DNA of 56,901 nt from positions 1 to 56,901 of the IMG/VR virus record IMGVR_UViG_3300010151_000014, one strand, 5' to 3'. Position numbers and translations under genes: made by a program. Source of the DNA: a virus. Shown here piece after piece: positions 25,820 to 34,606 of this stretch (the first letter of the stretch is position 1; every line of letters begins with the position of its first letter). Below the pieces are notes generated by a model. The model was given only the letters and a program-made list of their open reading frames with translations. It was not told the origin of the DNA and ran no database searches.

Positions 25820-26213
25820 TTGGGATGAGATTTGGATGAACTTTACACGCCTGGTGGCGAAACGTTCATATGATCCACGCCATAAAGTTGGTGCAATTGT
25901 CGTTACCGGTGATAATACGCAGGTGCTATCAATAGGTTACAATGGCAATTATGCCGGTGGACCAAACGAAATTGAAACAATCATACCTGGTCAATCAGGT
26001 ATGATTCATGCTGAGATTAATACATTAATTAAATTGGACTATAACAACCCTAAGTATAAAAAAATGTATCTCACATTATCACCTTGTCGTATGTGCGCAA
26101 AGGCAATTATTAATGGCGGGATAAATGAAGTAATATATGATAAAGAATATAGGGATACATCAGGTATACATATATTAGAACAGATTGGTATTAAATTACG
26201 TAAATACAAATGA
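25803..26213 (+). CDS. dCMP deaminase (cytidine/deoxycytidylate deaminase family)
   Basis: Zinc-dependent conversion of dCMP to dUMP, feeding dTMP synthesis. HAE (MIHAEINTL) and PCxxC (LSPCRMCAKAI) motifs are intact, with SIGYNGNYAGGPNE for the substrate loop. The start is TTG 25803, chosen because GGGGAAACG lies 8 bases upstream and the usual N-terminus (RLSWDEIWMNF) follows at once. 136 residues. Coexisting with a dCMP-modifying-type enzyme, it competes for the same substrate, as T4 gene cd does beside gene 42. Confidence 0.88.
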   Translation: MTTRLSWDEIWMNFTRLVAKRSYDPRHKVGAIVVTGDNTQVLSIGYNGNYAGGPNEIETIIPGQSGMIHAEINTLIKLDYNNPKYKKMYLTLSPCRMCAKAIINGGINEVIYDKEYRDTSGIHILEQIGIKLRKYK

Positions 26214-26230
26214 ACGTAATATTTATGTTA

Positions 26231-26238
26231 TATAAATA
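26231..26238 (+). promoter_or_regulatory. T4-like late promoter motif TATAAATA
   Basis: A perfect TATAAATA box is 12 bases before the ATG at 26251, immediately followed by AGG that could serve as ribosome binding site. It opens the long run of structural or unknown genes to about 34.5 kb, where late expression is expected. Chance occurrence in AT-rich DNA cannot be excluded. Confidence 0.45.
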
Positions 26239-26250
26239 AGGTTAATTTAA

Positions 26251-27303
26251 ATGAAACATTATGATGAATTATTTTTGGAAAATTTAGTTCAACGTGCAGT
26301 TTATCAACTATGTTCCAATAAGCCTTTATTGCAGGAATCAATATCCCCAATTCTCCTTGAAGGAATTGGGGGAAAGGACATTAGTAGGCTTAAGGAACAA
26401 GTACAGAATGCGAAAGATTCATTGGCTGAAATTAATGATATATTAGGCGACACAATTAATATTTTACCAAATATTCAAGCAGCGTTAAAAAAGTTGGCAA
26501 AAAATATGCCAAGTACAACTGAAATTGTCGCATTGAAGTTTATGGGTGGAAAAAAACAGATTGCGAAAGCTGTTGTAAAGGTCTCGGTAGGGGTTAATAA
26601 AGTTCACTTAATTCGCACAAGTATTTATAATGCCTTATCACTTTTGGCGGAGGGGTTTGCTGAGTTGGATTTTATAAAAGAAATATTAAGTGATCCCAAC
26701 CATGACGCCGCCTATGAATTTAAAGAATTAAACCTACAAAGCTTTGTTGCAAATTATAAAGATGAACTACCTCCCATTAAATCGATTGTAACAGGAATAA
26801 AACGTAGTTATAAAGAACCTCCGGCCGCAACCGGGTGGTTGGGCAAGGCGGCTAATGTATTTGGTGGCCTATTTGGAACATCGCTAACGGTACGTAAATT
26901 TGTTAAAGATATTAGCCTACTCACATTTAAACAAGTTATTCAGATTGGTCAAAATATCGATCCTCATTTAAATGATGCGATTAAAGCCGAAAAAGAAGCT
27001 CGAAAAACCTCGGAGAAAGTGCTTGACGGCGTTACACAGGTCAATGACGAAAAGCAAGAAGAACCTGCAGCGGTGAAGAAGGTAAAGAAACTCAAATCCG
27101 ACACAGTTTATGAATATACCACCATCGCAGGAAAGAACAAGGGTAAAGTAAGAAAAGTGAATGTTATTGGGCCCTCAGAGAAAGAAGGTTATTATCAGGC
27201 ACAACTTCAGAAAAAGAATGGTGAATTTACTAAGGATGAATATTCACTCCCACTTAAGGGTTTTGGTGATCAGGTAAACGAATCAAACTTTGTTAATCGA
27301 TGA
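26251..27303 (+). CDS. Hypothetical, possibly head-internal protein, 350 aa
   Basis: N-terminal helix (LFLENLVQRAVYQLCSN) with a possible (L/I)xE processing site at PLLQES, a helical middle, a Gly/Ala-rich stretch (GWLGKAANVFGGLFG) and a basic C-terminal segment (KKVKKLKSDTVYEYT...) resembling a small SH3-like beta domain. Behind the late-promoter motif and followed by similarly built proteins. Structural or ejected internal protein is inferred; no family recognised. Confidence 0.6.
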   Translation: MKHYDELFLENLVQRAVYQLCSNKPLLQESISPILLEGIGGKDISRLKEQVQNAKDSLAEINDILGDTINILPNIQAALKKLAKNMPSTTEIVALKFMGGKKQIAKAVVKVSVGVNKVHLIRTSIYNALSLLAEGFAELDFIKEILSDPNHDAAYEFKELNLQSFVANYKDELPPIKSIVTGIKRSYKEPPAATGWLGKAANVFGGLFGTSLTVRKFVKDISLLTFKQVIQIGQNIDPHLNDAIKAEKEARKTSEKVLDGVTQVNDEKQEEPAAVKKVKKLKSDTVYEYTTIAGKNKGKVRKVNVIGPSEKEGYYQAQLQKKNGEFTKDEYSLPLKGFGDQVNESNFVNR

Positions 27304-27323
27304 AACGTTTTGGCGAGGATGGT

Positions 27324-27638
27324 ATGAAACAAATCGTAGAATCAATGAAAAGAGTTTTGCTTCGTCGGATTGTTGAAAATCTAAACGAAGTTGATGTGTA
27401 TGATAACAAAGGTAATATTATAATCGCAAAAGATCTTAAGGTTCGACATATTGATTCACAGTTTGAATATACTGTTGCCAATGTTGTAGAAGATGAACAA
27501 GGTATTCAGATTATATTGCGAGCCCCAGATAAAGCACGCTTTACACCAATAGAATATACCGCGGATGTTAATATTGAGGGCATAGGCGATTTGATTATAA
27601 CACAAGATGAGTTTGAAAAAGAATATGAGGTGAATTAA
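27324..27638 (+). CDS. Hypothetical protein with capsid-targeting-like helix, 104 aa
   Basis: Start at ATG 27324, preceded by GCGAGGATGGT; the longer frame overlaps the previous gene. N-terminal basic amphipathic helix (MKRVLLRRIVENLNE) ends in a LNE site matching the shared leader pattern, then a beta-rich domain (KVRHIDSQFEYTVANVVED). End overlaps the next start (TTAATG). Confidence 0.65.
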   Translation: MKQIVESMKRVLLRRIVENLNEVDVYDNKGNIIIAKDLKVRHIDSQFEYTVANVVEDEQGIQIILRAPDKARFTPIEYTADVNIEGIGDLIITQDEFEKEYEVN

Positions 27639-28345
27639 TGAAAAACCTACAACTATATGAAGCCGCAGATATTAACGCAATCAAAAAAAAGATTTATGAT
27701 GAATTGGGTTATAAGGCAATTAATGAGTCGTATGTTATAGAAACCCCGTCTGGGGTTGATTTGCCAACTGAATTGCTAAGTTCTAGGTCAAAAAAAATTC
27801 TTAATAATTTACTGGAATTATACACATCAGAATTAAATCATGTGAGCGCCAAACTTGACACGGCGATTCGCGATGTAAAAATGCCAGATGCGTCATATTA
27901 TGTTTCGCTTAAAGCCCAAGAAGGTCGCTTATTACAACTTAGTTTTTTGTTAGGTTTACATAAAACAAATATATCTGATATGCAATCAATGCTAACAATG
28001 AACACATTAACATATATGCGTTTGGAACGGGATTTTGGTACATTTGATTCGTGGCAAAAGGATATGATTGCATGTGCCATAGGTTCGGAGCGTTTTGCCA
28101 TAACTGCGTATAATGTTCATCTTCGACGATATATGAATCTAATTGTTGATGATTGCCACCCATTACCTCCTTCGGTATTACCAATAATATCAATATGCGT
28201 AATGCCTCAATTATATACTAGGGATTATTTAGATGATCGAAAATCTTACATATATGCAATGATGAAGGAACTTGCATGGGGAAAAATTGAAGAACGCATT
28301 AAAAATACTGAAGCAGCAGCGAAAGCCTACATGGGAAATAAATAA
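27638..28345 (+). CDS. Hypothetical protein, 235 aa
   Basis: Begins MKNLQLYEA, a LYEA sequence that could also be a protease site, then a mainly helical protein with no catalytic motif visible. Adjacent genes overlap by 1 base at each end (A of stop/start), so it belongs to the same transcript. Function unknown. Confidence 0.6.
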   Translation: MKNLQLYEAADINAIKKKIYDELGYKAINESYVIETPSGVDLPTELLSSRSKKILNNLLELYTSELNHVSAKLDTAIRDVKMPDASYYVSLKAQEGRLLQLSFLLGLHKTNISDMQSMLTMNTLTYMRLERDFGTFDSWQKDMIACAIGSERFAITAYNVHLRRYMNLIVDDCHPLPPSVLPIISICVMPQLYTRDYLDDRKSYIYAMMKELAWGKIEERIKNTEAAAKAYMGNK

Positions 28346-28971
28346 TGCGTACAAAAATTGAAAATATATTTGAAGATTATCGAAAATCTATTATGAACCC
28401 ATATTTGCTTGTCGAGGAGGCTGAAGAAGAACCTGCTGAAGATGAAGAAGAACCTGTTGAAGAAGAGGCCGAAACGGAATCCGAAGAAGAGTCAGAAGAA
28501 GAGCCAGAAGAAGAGCCAGAAGAAGAGTCAGAAGAAGAGTCAGAAGAAGAGGAACTTGTTATAACACCGGATGATATAACAAGTTTGGGTCACTCAATTG
28601 ATAATGCAGTTGAGGATTTGCTTGTAGGATATGAGTCAAATGCAAGAAAATCTGCAAAGATCCAAATCGAATCACAATACTCAATACGCAATATATTGTT
28701 GGAAACTAATAAAGAAAATGATATTGACATTAACCAATTTACTAATGATGTCGCGCGATTGTTAATGAATTATACAAATTTGCTTGATATGGAGGCAATT
28801 ATTATTAACAAAACTATACAATTTCTTGTAACCCATTATAATAAAGATATAGCAGAAACATTTTTGGAATTATTAGAGCTTAAACATGGAATTTTTTTGG
28901 ACACCGAGATTGAGGCCAATCAATATTATGCAGCAGGGGCATTCGGTGGGGGGGCTGGTGGGGGGATTTGA
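28345..28971 (+). CDS. Acidic-repeat protein, likely head-associated, 208 aa
   Basis: Residues 8-30 give a helix ending YLLVEE, a plausible (L/I)xE cleavage site, followed by about 45 residues that are almost entirely Glu with Ser/Pro, then a helical domain (ITSLGHSIDNAVEDLL onward) and a Gly-rich tail (AGAFGGGAGGG). Extremely acidic segments are typical of scaffolding or internal head proteins removed at maturation; that role is inferred. Confidence 0.65.
   Translation: MRTKIENIFEDYRKSIMNPYLLVEEAEEEPAEDEEEPVEEEAETESEEESEEEPEEEPEEESEEESEEEELVITPDDITSLGHSIDNAVEDLLVGYESNARKSAKIQIESQYSIRNILLETNKENDIDINQFTNDVARLLMNYTNLLDMEAIIINKTIQFLVTHYNKDIAETFLELLELKHGIFLDTEIEANQYYAAGAFGGGAGGGI
28480..28551 (+). 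repeat. 12-bp tandem repeat encoding the poly-Glu segment
   Basis: About five imperfect copies of GAAGAAGAGYCA encode EEES/EEEP units. Likely variable in copy number among relatives. Confidence 0.8.
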
Positions 28972-29258
28972 GTAAAAGTAAGTATGTTGATTTTGAAACT
29001 CGATCATCAATCCATATATATGTTACAAAATCAATGTATGTTGAATTTCGAAAACTCTTGCTAGATCATAATCTCTCTGCACAAAGTGTATATCAGGAAT
29101 TAATGGGCCTAATTGTTGAAGGCGATGAATATATGGAACAATTACTTGATAGGATGGAAACCGAAAAACGAGAAAAAATTGTTAACAAAGTGAGAAAGAC
29201 TGATGCTGAATCAATTTATAAGGCAATTGCTAATAAAGACGCCTCTACAAAAAATTGA
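28968..29258 (+). CDS. Ribbon-helix-helix-like small protein, 96 aa
   Basis: TTG start at 28968 overlapping the previous TGA, with a run of G just upstream. Residues 11-45 (SSIHIYVTKSMYVEFRKLL, then SAQSVYQELMGLIV) fit a ribbon-helix-helix beta strand and two helices, a DNA-binding fold often used for transcriptional regulation. The C-terminal part is a charged helix. Assignment by pattern only. Confidence 0.55.
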   Translation: MSKSKYVDFETRSSIHIYVTKSMYVEFRKLLLDHNLSAQSVYQELMGLIVEGDEYMEQLLDRMETEKREKIVNKVRKTDAESIYKAIANKDASTKN

Positions 29259-29460
29259 AAAACTTGAATCCAATATTAAAATCTTACACAGATATATTTC
29301 TCTTTTAGAGGCTGATCTTGAAGAAACAAAAGAAGCATTGGCTCAAGTTGCAATATCACAATACGAATTTGTTTCACAGTTTGAATCATTAATTCGGAAT
29401 GCACAAAAAACGAAGATTAATGATACATCAATGAAAGATGACATTGATACATGGAATTAA
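29203..29460 (+). CDS. Small coiled-coil protein, 85 aa
   Basis: Overlaps the previous gene by 56 bases if ATG 29203 is used; a later TTG is possible. Heptad-rich helix (LESNIKILHRYISLLEADLEE). Ends overlapping the next gene by 10 bases. Function unknown. Confidence 0.5.
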   Translation: MLNQFIRQLLIKTPLQKIEKLESNIKILHRYISLLEADLEETKEALAQVAISQYEFVSQFESLIRNAQKTKINDTSMKDDIDTWN

Positions 29461-30311
29461 AAACAGCAACAAATATTGGCATAATATTGTTGTTTTCATT
29501 TATTACATCATTATGTAGTTATTCAATCGGTAGTAGTGTTGAAGAGATTTCATCATCACGTGAATATGCAGAGTTATTTGAATCTCGTAAAGTACTTTAT
29601 AGTGAAGTTAAAATAGAGCGTACGCGCGTAAATGGTTTAACAAAAACACTAAAACAATTGTCTGATGAAAATACTGATTTAACTGATTTAGTTATGCAAT
29701 TACGCCAAAAACCAGATACAATAAAATATGTGTCCGTAATAGAGACAGTGATTGTTCCAACTACAACAATAGAATCATTTACAACACCCCCAGAAGAATA
29801 TATATATCAACTTCATGAAGACACACCTATCGCAAAATTTTCATATGATCAAGCTACCGATCCCTCTTACATATTTGAAACATATGAATTAACATTTCGA
29901 AACTCCATTGTTATAACGGATCAAAAAACTAGCGGACTTTTACAGATATCATCAAGTGCAAACCCAGGTGTATACACGGAATTCCCAATTGATACACTTG
30001 ATGTTCATCATATAACAACACAACGATTATTTGAACCAAATATAGGCCTCGGTTTGACCCTCTCGGCTGGTGAGGATCCTAATTTATTGGGCTCAATATT
30101 TGTGTCATTTTTTCATCCACATGAAAATATCGATGTGTTAGGTTTAAGGGTGGCTGCAAATAAACAAACAGCACAATTTGGGTTAGATTTAGCGGGGTAC
30201 AATGTTGCGGCACATATACCTATACTAACTGATTTATGGGTTCATGGAGGTATTGCAATTGATATCAATGCAAATCCTTCCGGTCATTTTAGCATTGGTA
30301 CCAAGTTTTAG
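29451..30311 (+). CDS. Membrane-anchored protein with coiled coil and beta-rich C-terminus ending in Phe
   Basis: 286 residues: N-terminal hydrophobic segment (IGIILLFSFITSLCSYSIG) without an obvious lipobox, a coiled coil (VKIERTRVNGLTKTLKQLSDE), a Thr/Pro-rich linker, then about 110 residues of alternating hydrophobic strands (GLGLTLSAGED, FVSFF, LGLRVAANK, AQFGLDLAGYN) ending HFSIGTKF. A terminal Phe after amphipathic strands is typical of outer-membrane beta-barrels, so the protein could join both membranes like a spanin. Inference from topology alone. Confidence 0.55.
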   Translation: MELKTATNIGIILLFSFITSLCSYSIGSSVEEISSSREYAELFESRKVLYSEVKIERTRVNGLTKTLKQLSDENTDLTDLVMQLRQKPDTIKYVSVIETVIVPTTTIESFTTPPEEYIYQLHEDTPIAKFSYDQATDPSYIFETYELTFRNSIVITDQKTSGLLQISSSANPGVYTEFPIDTLDVHHITTQRLFEPNIGLGLTLSAGEDPNLLGSIFVSFFHPHENIDVLGLRVAANKQTAQFGLDLAGYNVAAHIPILTDLWVHGGIAIDINANPSGHFSIGTKF

Positions 30312-30354
30312 TATTTTTAGAGACTATTTATTGGATGAAGGTGGGTAAATAATA

Positions 30355-31650
30355 ATGAACGTTAAAAATAATAAGCTTGATAGATTGGTAGAGGCTGTAA
30401 TATTTGAAAATGATTTGGGCGAAGATACAATCCCTATAGGTCTAATGGGCCATAACCCAGTTGTTGGTAGTGCTGTGCGTGCCCAACAAGCACTCAAGGC
30501 GGCACCTGCATATATGCCTGGTCAAGAAGTCCCATTAGTCCCATCTGCTGAGATGAGTATACAATTGGCTGGAAAGATGCCTCCGGTTGATGACCCAAAT
30601 TATACACCAACTTCACCAGCCCAATTTGGCCTGGCTATACAAACCCTTGTTGTCGATGCTTCCACGTATGAGCTTAATGTTTTATATCGCGCGTTCAAAG
30701 ACGTATTAACAACAACATTAATGAAAAAAACAATTTCCGAAGCACCAAGAAACCGCCGACCCCCTGGTGTTCCTTTGGATATAGATTTTGAAGATTTAGG
30801 CGAGCCTGAACCAGGTGAAGAAACACCTGAAGAATATTTGGCAAGACAAAAAGAAGAAATAAACATCTCCGATATTATTAATTGGGATGATATTGGGACT
30901 GATTTAGATCCAATTAATAAAATTCGAAATATAAACAAAAAAGAAAAGGAAGAGGAAGAGGATCACCCTGGATACCTCCCGCAAATGATGAGCTTCAAAG
31001 ACATGGCGGAGGAACTAGGATTTAGTGGTCCGGCCGGCGCAAGAGGTGCAATCGAAAGGATAAGTCGTCGTATGCAGGCAATTAAAAAATTGCTAAAACC
31101 TGCACAGTTAAATAAATTGCACATATATGCAACAGCGCAGTTCATAAAATATATTTCAGATTATATTGATCCAAGTGATCGCGAGGAATTTATGTTAAAT
31201 AGAGACGCAGTACGAGACCTAGACACGTATCGCTTCTTTTTTGTTAATACATTTATTATGCCTACCTATAATAAGGTACGACGAGAGGCACGAAAGGGTA
31301 TTGAGGCCAAACTTATTGAGGTTGGAATTCCTAAAAAATCTATTTTAACGATTACCAATATATTGTTTGGCGAAGCACAAACAAGCCCAGAACAACTTAA
31401 GGCAAAACTTAAAAAAGATTTGGGTGAAAATAGCACGATCGATCCAAATGAGTTATTGGAGAGGTTTAAGCATGTATATCCGGAATTAAAATCAATAGCA
31501 AATCTAAGTACCATCAATTTCTTAAATATGTCAAAAGAAAAATGGGAAACGCTAGCGACAAATAGAAAGAAAAAAGCCATAATAACCGCCCTTGAACAAA
31601 CTAATGAATTTCAAAATGAACAAGGAGCGGAAACAGAAGAACAAGAGTAA
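30355..31650 (+). CDS. Hypothetical, likely virion protein, 431 aa
   Basis: Residues 8-19 (LDRLVEAVIFEN) fit the shared leader with an (L/I)xE site at IFEN. Then a Pro-rich region (MPGQEVPLVPSAEM), a conserved-looking helical domain around TLVVDASTYELNVLYRAF, an acidic linker, and a C-terminal helical half with basic patches. A packaged or structural role is likely; no catalytic motif seen. Confidence 0.6.
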   Translation: MNVKNNKLDRLVEAVIFENDLGEDTIPIGLMGHNPVVGSAVRAQQALKAAPAYMPGQEVPLVPSAEMSIQLAGKMPPVDDPNYTPTSPAQFGLAIQTLVVDASTYELNVLYRAFKDVLTTTLMKKTISEAPRNRRPPGVPLDIDFEDLGEPEPGEETPEEYLARQKEEINISDIINWDDIGTDLDPINKIRNINKKEKEEEEDHPGYLPQMMSFKDMAEELGFSGPAGARGAIERISRRMQAIKKLLKPAQLNKLHIYATAQFIKYISDYIDPSDREEFMLNRDAVRDLDTYRFFFVNTFIMPTYNKVRREARKGIEAKLIEVGIPKKSILTITNILFGEAQTSPEQLKAKLKKDLGENSTIDPNELLERFKHVYPELKSIANLSTINFLNMSKEKWETLATNRKKKAIITALEQTNEFQNEQGAETEEQE

Positions 31651-31681
31651 GGGTGTATTATATTGAGGTTTGGTGAGTATT

Positions 31682-32071
31682 ATGTATAACGTAAAACATT
31701 TTAAAGAAAGTGCTTTGGTGTTTGATTTTTTGCCCCCATTACAAGAGGCACCTAGTCATGGGGCTCATGGTAATATGCCAATCGAACCTATGGCGGCTAG
31801 CACATGGGAGACGTCACATGACCCAAATGGTAAAAAGTTAAAAAGGTTATTTGAATTTCAGAATGTGATATCACGTAATATTTTTGTTGATAATATTTTA
31901 GAACTTGAGGAAATATCTGGACATAATATAGATTTTAGTGTTTACGATTCTAATGTATTGGTTCACCTACAAACCAAAGATCTAGGGATTATTACAGAGC
32001 TTGATTTGGAATGCGGCCAAGCACTTGTTGATTACGCATATGATATACACCAAGCAGGCTTAGACACATGA
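31682..32071 (+). CDS. Pterin-4a-carbinolamine dehydratase (PCD/DCoH)-like protein
   Basis: ATG 31682 follows GGTGAG; an upstream TTG is less likely. The C-terminal 75 residues match the PCD fold pattern: FEFQNVISRNIFVDNILELEE helix, GHNIDFSVYDSNVLVHL strand with the usual 'HhP' motif reduced to GHN, then TKDLGIITELDLECGQALVD. The N-terminal 45 residues are Pro/His-rich and unrelated. With the active-site His residues reduced, catalysis is doubtful; a structural role of the fold is possible. It overlaps the next gene by 4 bases. Confidence 0.5.
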   Translation: MYNVKHFKESALVFDFLPPLQEAPSHGAHGNMPIEPMAASTWETSHDPNGKKLKRLFEFQNVISRNIFVDNILELEEISGHNIDFSVYDSNVLVHLQTKDLGIITELDLECGQALVDYAYDIHQAGLDT

Positions 32072-32409
32072 GCCATATTTTAATGAGCGAAGCATTGGTT
32101 GGTCGTGTTAATGTTTCAGATATGGGCGCTAAAAATAAACTTATCAATCAAATGGTTTGTATACAAAAGGATGATCAAACATTTAAGTGTGAACTTAAGA
32201 CGTTAATCTTAACGTACTCATCGATGGTTATAGTTGGAAATTTAAATAATGAATTCCCGGAATGGCTATATGAATGCTTGGATAAAAGCGTATATATAAC
32301 CATAACAACAAAACAAAAAAAATATGAAATTAATAGAACGTTAAATTTAATTAAAATAACTATTAATAATGAAGATATGATATGGACGATTATGGGAGAA
32401 ACACTATGA
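32068..32409 (+). CDS. Hypothetical protein, 113 aa
   Basis: ATGA overlap with the previous gene. Predicted beta-rich (MVCIQKDDQTFKCELKTLIL, VYITITTKQKKYEINRT). No recognised motif. Overlaps the next gene by 4 bases. Confidence 0.6.
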   Translation: MSHILMSEALVGRVNVSDMGAKNKLINQMVCIQKDDQTFKCELKTLILTYSSMVIVGNLNNEFPEWLYECLDKSVYITITTKQKKYEINRTLNLIKITINNEDMIWTIMGETL

Positions 32410-32564
32410 AAAAATATTCATATGATAAATTTATGGACAAAATCATTAAACAAGAAAAATTACAAGAAAAAATTGATGATATTGCAGAAACGCCTCAAGA
32501 ACATATTTATCGTCGACGTAGCAAAAATTATCGTCATCATATAAAGTGGGGAAAATTTAAATGA
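32406..32564 (+). CDS. Small basic protein, 52 aa
   Basis: ATG 32406 is preceded by GGGAGAAAC and overlaps the previous stop. N-terminal amphipathic helix (FMDKIIKQEKLQEKID) followed by a very basic tail (HIYRRRSKNYRHHIKWGKFK) that could bind nucleic acid. Possibly a head-internal DNA-binding peptide. Confidence 0.6.
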   Translation: MKKYSYDKFMDKIIKQEKLQEKIDDIAETPQEHIYRRRSKNYRHHIKWGKFK

Positions 32565-33193
32565 AAAACATTAAATTAAATACACAAATTAATCTAATTA
32601 AATTACGTCTTTTGCATGAAATAGACGAACGCCAATATCAAGATGCCATGGCAGCGCGCTCAATACCTTATGATCATCAAGATGTGGAAAATAACGAAGC
32701 CCCAGTTGAGGAAGATGAGGAAAGTGACATTGGAGAACAAGAATTGGAAGCCCCAGCTGAAACCCCGATTGAGACGATAAAACAACAACAAACACCAGAT
32801 TATGATATGGTAAAAAAACAATTAAACATTATTCGTGGTGGCCATTCATTTGATGACAAAAAAGTTCGTCCACAAATAACTAAATTTTTTAATGAATTAT
32901 CAACCGCAGAAAAATTGGCGTTATATTCATTTCTAGATGCATTTGCAAAAATGGTATCAAGTGGCGAAGAGGCAAAGAGTGTGCAGGAGCCGTCGGACGC
33001 ACCATTTAATGTTGTGATGAATATTAAAAAGACATCTAATCTAGAAGATGAAGAATCAAGCGAGTCTAACGCTGATACTGATAAAGAATATCCTAAAATT
33101 TCAAGTGTACAAGATGCGCCAATTGTTGTTGGTGAGTCGCAAGGTGGGAAACATACTTTAAAAGAAATAATTAAACGTAATAATAGAGGTTAA
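32561..33193 (+). CDS. Acidic hypothetical protein, 210 aa
   Basis: N-terminal amphipathic helix (INLIKLRLLHEID), then an acidic disordered stretch with NNEAPVEEDEES, a helical domain (PQITKFFNELSTAEKLALYSF) and a second acidic region. Resembles the neighbouring acidic proteins in layout, though not in sequence. Function unknown. Confidence 0.6.
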   Translation: MKNIKLNTQINLIKLRLLHEIDERQYQDAMAARSIPYDHQDVENNEAPVEEDEESDIGEQELEAPAETPIETIKQQQTPDYDMVKKQLNIIRGGHSFDDKKVRPQITKFFNELSTAEKLALYSFLDAFAKMVSSGEEAKSVQEPSDAPFNVVMNIKKTSNLEDEESSESNADTDKEYPKISSVQDAPIVVGESQGGKHTLKEIIKRNNRG

Positions 33194-33194
33194 A

Positions 33195-33509
33195 TTAAAG
33201 TGGGCACTCACAGACCGTTTCAGAGAATATTGAAATAACAATATCAAAACAATGATCATTTTGATACACTAACGCAGTATAGTTTTCAACATAATATATA
33301 TTAGGTTCTTCAAATTCATATGGGTACGACCAAGTAACATCGCCATTATCTAAAGCCATATCATTTTCATTAGTATCAATAATACCACAAACACCATAAA
33401 GTTCGCTTTCCCACCAAATATTTTCAAATTCTGTTTTTACATCTAAAAATTTTTGTGCATCCTCATAAGAATGACAGCCTGCCAACAATATTAATATAAT
33501 CAGGTTCAT
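33195..33509 (-). CDS. Predicted lipoprotein
   Basis: Minus-strand gene in a plus-strand region. Start chosen at ATG 33509 (GGAGATATTA upstream) because it gives a classic lipoprotein signal (NLIILILLAGC, Cys acylated). The mature part is about 90 residues with three further Cys (CGIID, CFDIV, CECPL) and is aromatic-rich. It could be an exclusion factor or outer spanin; nothing decides this. Confidence 0.65.
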   Translation of the reverse strand: MNLIILILLAGCHSYEDAQKFLDVKTEFENIWWESELYGVCGIIDTNENDMALDNGDVTWSYPYEFEEPNIYYVENYTALVYQNDHCFDIVISIFSETVCECPL

Positions 33510-33551
33510 TAATATCTCCACAAAGATAATTAAGATAATAGAGGTGTCTAA

Positions 33552-34541
33552 ATGCAAAAACAACCAGTATTAATTGAGTTTTTTGATTTAAGTGATATAA
33601 CCGCTGGTTTAAAACATACACGAAATTTTACCAAAGTGATGTTTAGAAGTCTTAAGCAGTTAACTAGTTCATTTAAATTGGCATTTGATGGGTTAATATC
33701 AATAAAGGATAAAGCCAAAACAACTGAATTAATCAAAAAATATCATAAGCAAAAGATAAAACGTGATCGAGAAATCGAATCAGAACTTCGTCAATTAGGC
33801 GCATACGAGTTTAATCCAGACCTATTATTATTGAATCCTGTTGCCGGTATGTTATTATCAGTTAACCAAGCAATACGGTTTTTTACCGACGAAGCTGGCG
33901 CGGATGAAATTCCTGCGTGGATGAAAAAATCGCAACAAGCTATAATCGATGAGATCGGTTTGTTGGCATCATTGCGGGGATTATTTTATGAAACCACCCC
34001 CTTGGATAATTTGGATAATGAAGACTTTGGCGTAAGTGGTGAGATTCACATACCAAAAAATGTACAAAGCGATCCAGAAAAAGAAAAAGATGTTTTAAAG
34101 GTATTTAAAGATTCCGGAATTGATTTAGGACAAAAACGAGACAAATATTTTGATGAGATGGCGAACTCACTTAACGGTCTACGTGAGCAAGTTATTGTAC
34201 AAGTCGATATCTTAAACCTGATAAATGACATTAAAGATATTGATGATGTTAAACAATTTATTAAAAGTGCACAAAAAATAAAAGGTTTCAATAGTGATGA
34301 TATCATTAATGCATTTGAGGATATTGAGTCTGCCAAAGGTAATGATGCCTCAGCTTTGTTTAAGGCACTTTTAGATGTGCTCCATACGGCACGATCTGAG
34401 GGCCTGGTTTCTTTAAAGAATGAAATTAACAATATCCTTAAAAATATGTATCCATCAATTGATGATCTCAATAATGCAACACATCCCACCGCGCCCATGA
34501 TTATCGAAATTATTCAAGCAATTAATGATTTATTTAAATAA
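33552..34541 (+). CDS. Hypothetical helical protein, 329 aa
   Basis: Mostly alpha-helical by composition with a hydrophobic helix near residue 92 (LLLLNPVAGMLLSVNQAI). Positively charged N-terminal third and acidic C-terminal half. Built like the 350-aa protein at 26251 but without obvious sequence identity. Possible internal or ejected virion protein. Confidence 0.55.
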   Translation: MQKQPVLIEFFDLSDITAGLKHTRNFTKVMFRSLKQLTSSFKLAFDGLISIKDKAKTTELIKKYHKQKIKRDREIESELRQLGAYEFNPDLLLLNPVAGMLLSVNQAIRFFTDEAGADEIPAWMKKSQQAIIDEIGLLASLRGLFYETTPLDNLDNEDFGVSGEIHIPKNVQSDPEKEKDVLKVFKDSGIDLGQKRDKYFDEMANSLNGLREQVIVQVDILNLINDIKDIDDVKQFIKSAQKIKGFNSDDIINAFEDIESAKGNDASALFKALLDVLHTARSEGLVSLKNEINNILKNMYPSIDDLNNATHPTAPMIIEIIQAINDLFK

Positions 34542-34606
34542 TGTGCCTAATATTTAACACCAACGAATATTTGTAATAAAGTACTATATTACTAGGAGTT
34601 AATAAT

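Noticed and set aside
34046-34498. Long minus-strand frames opposite plus-strand genes (for example here and 55963-56421)
   Set aside because: They lack ribosome binding sites, recognisable motifs and sensible starts, and lie entirely within well-supported plus-strand genes.
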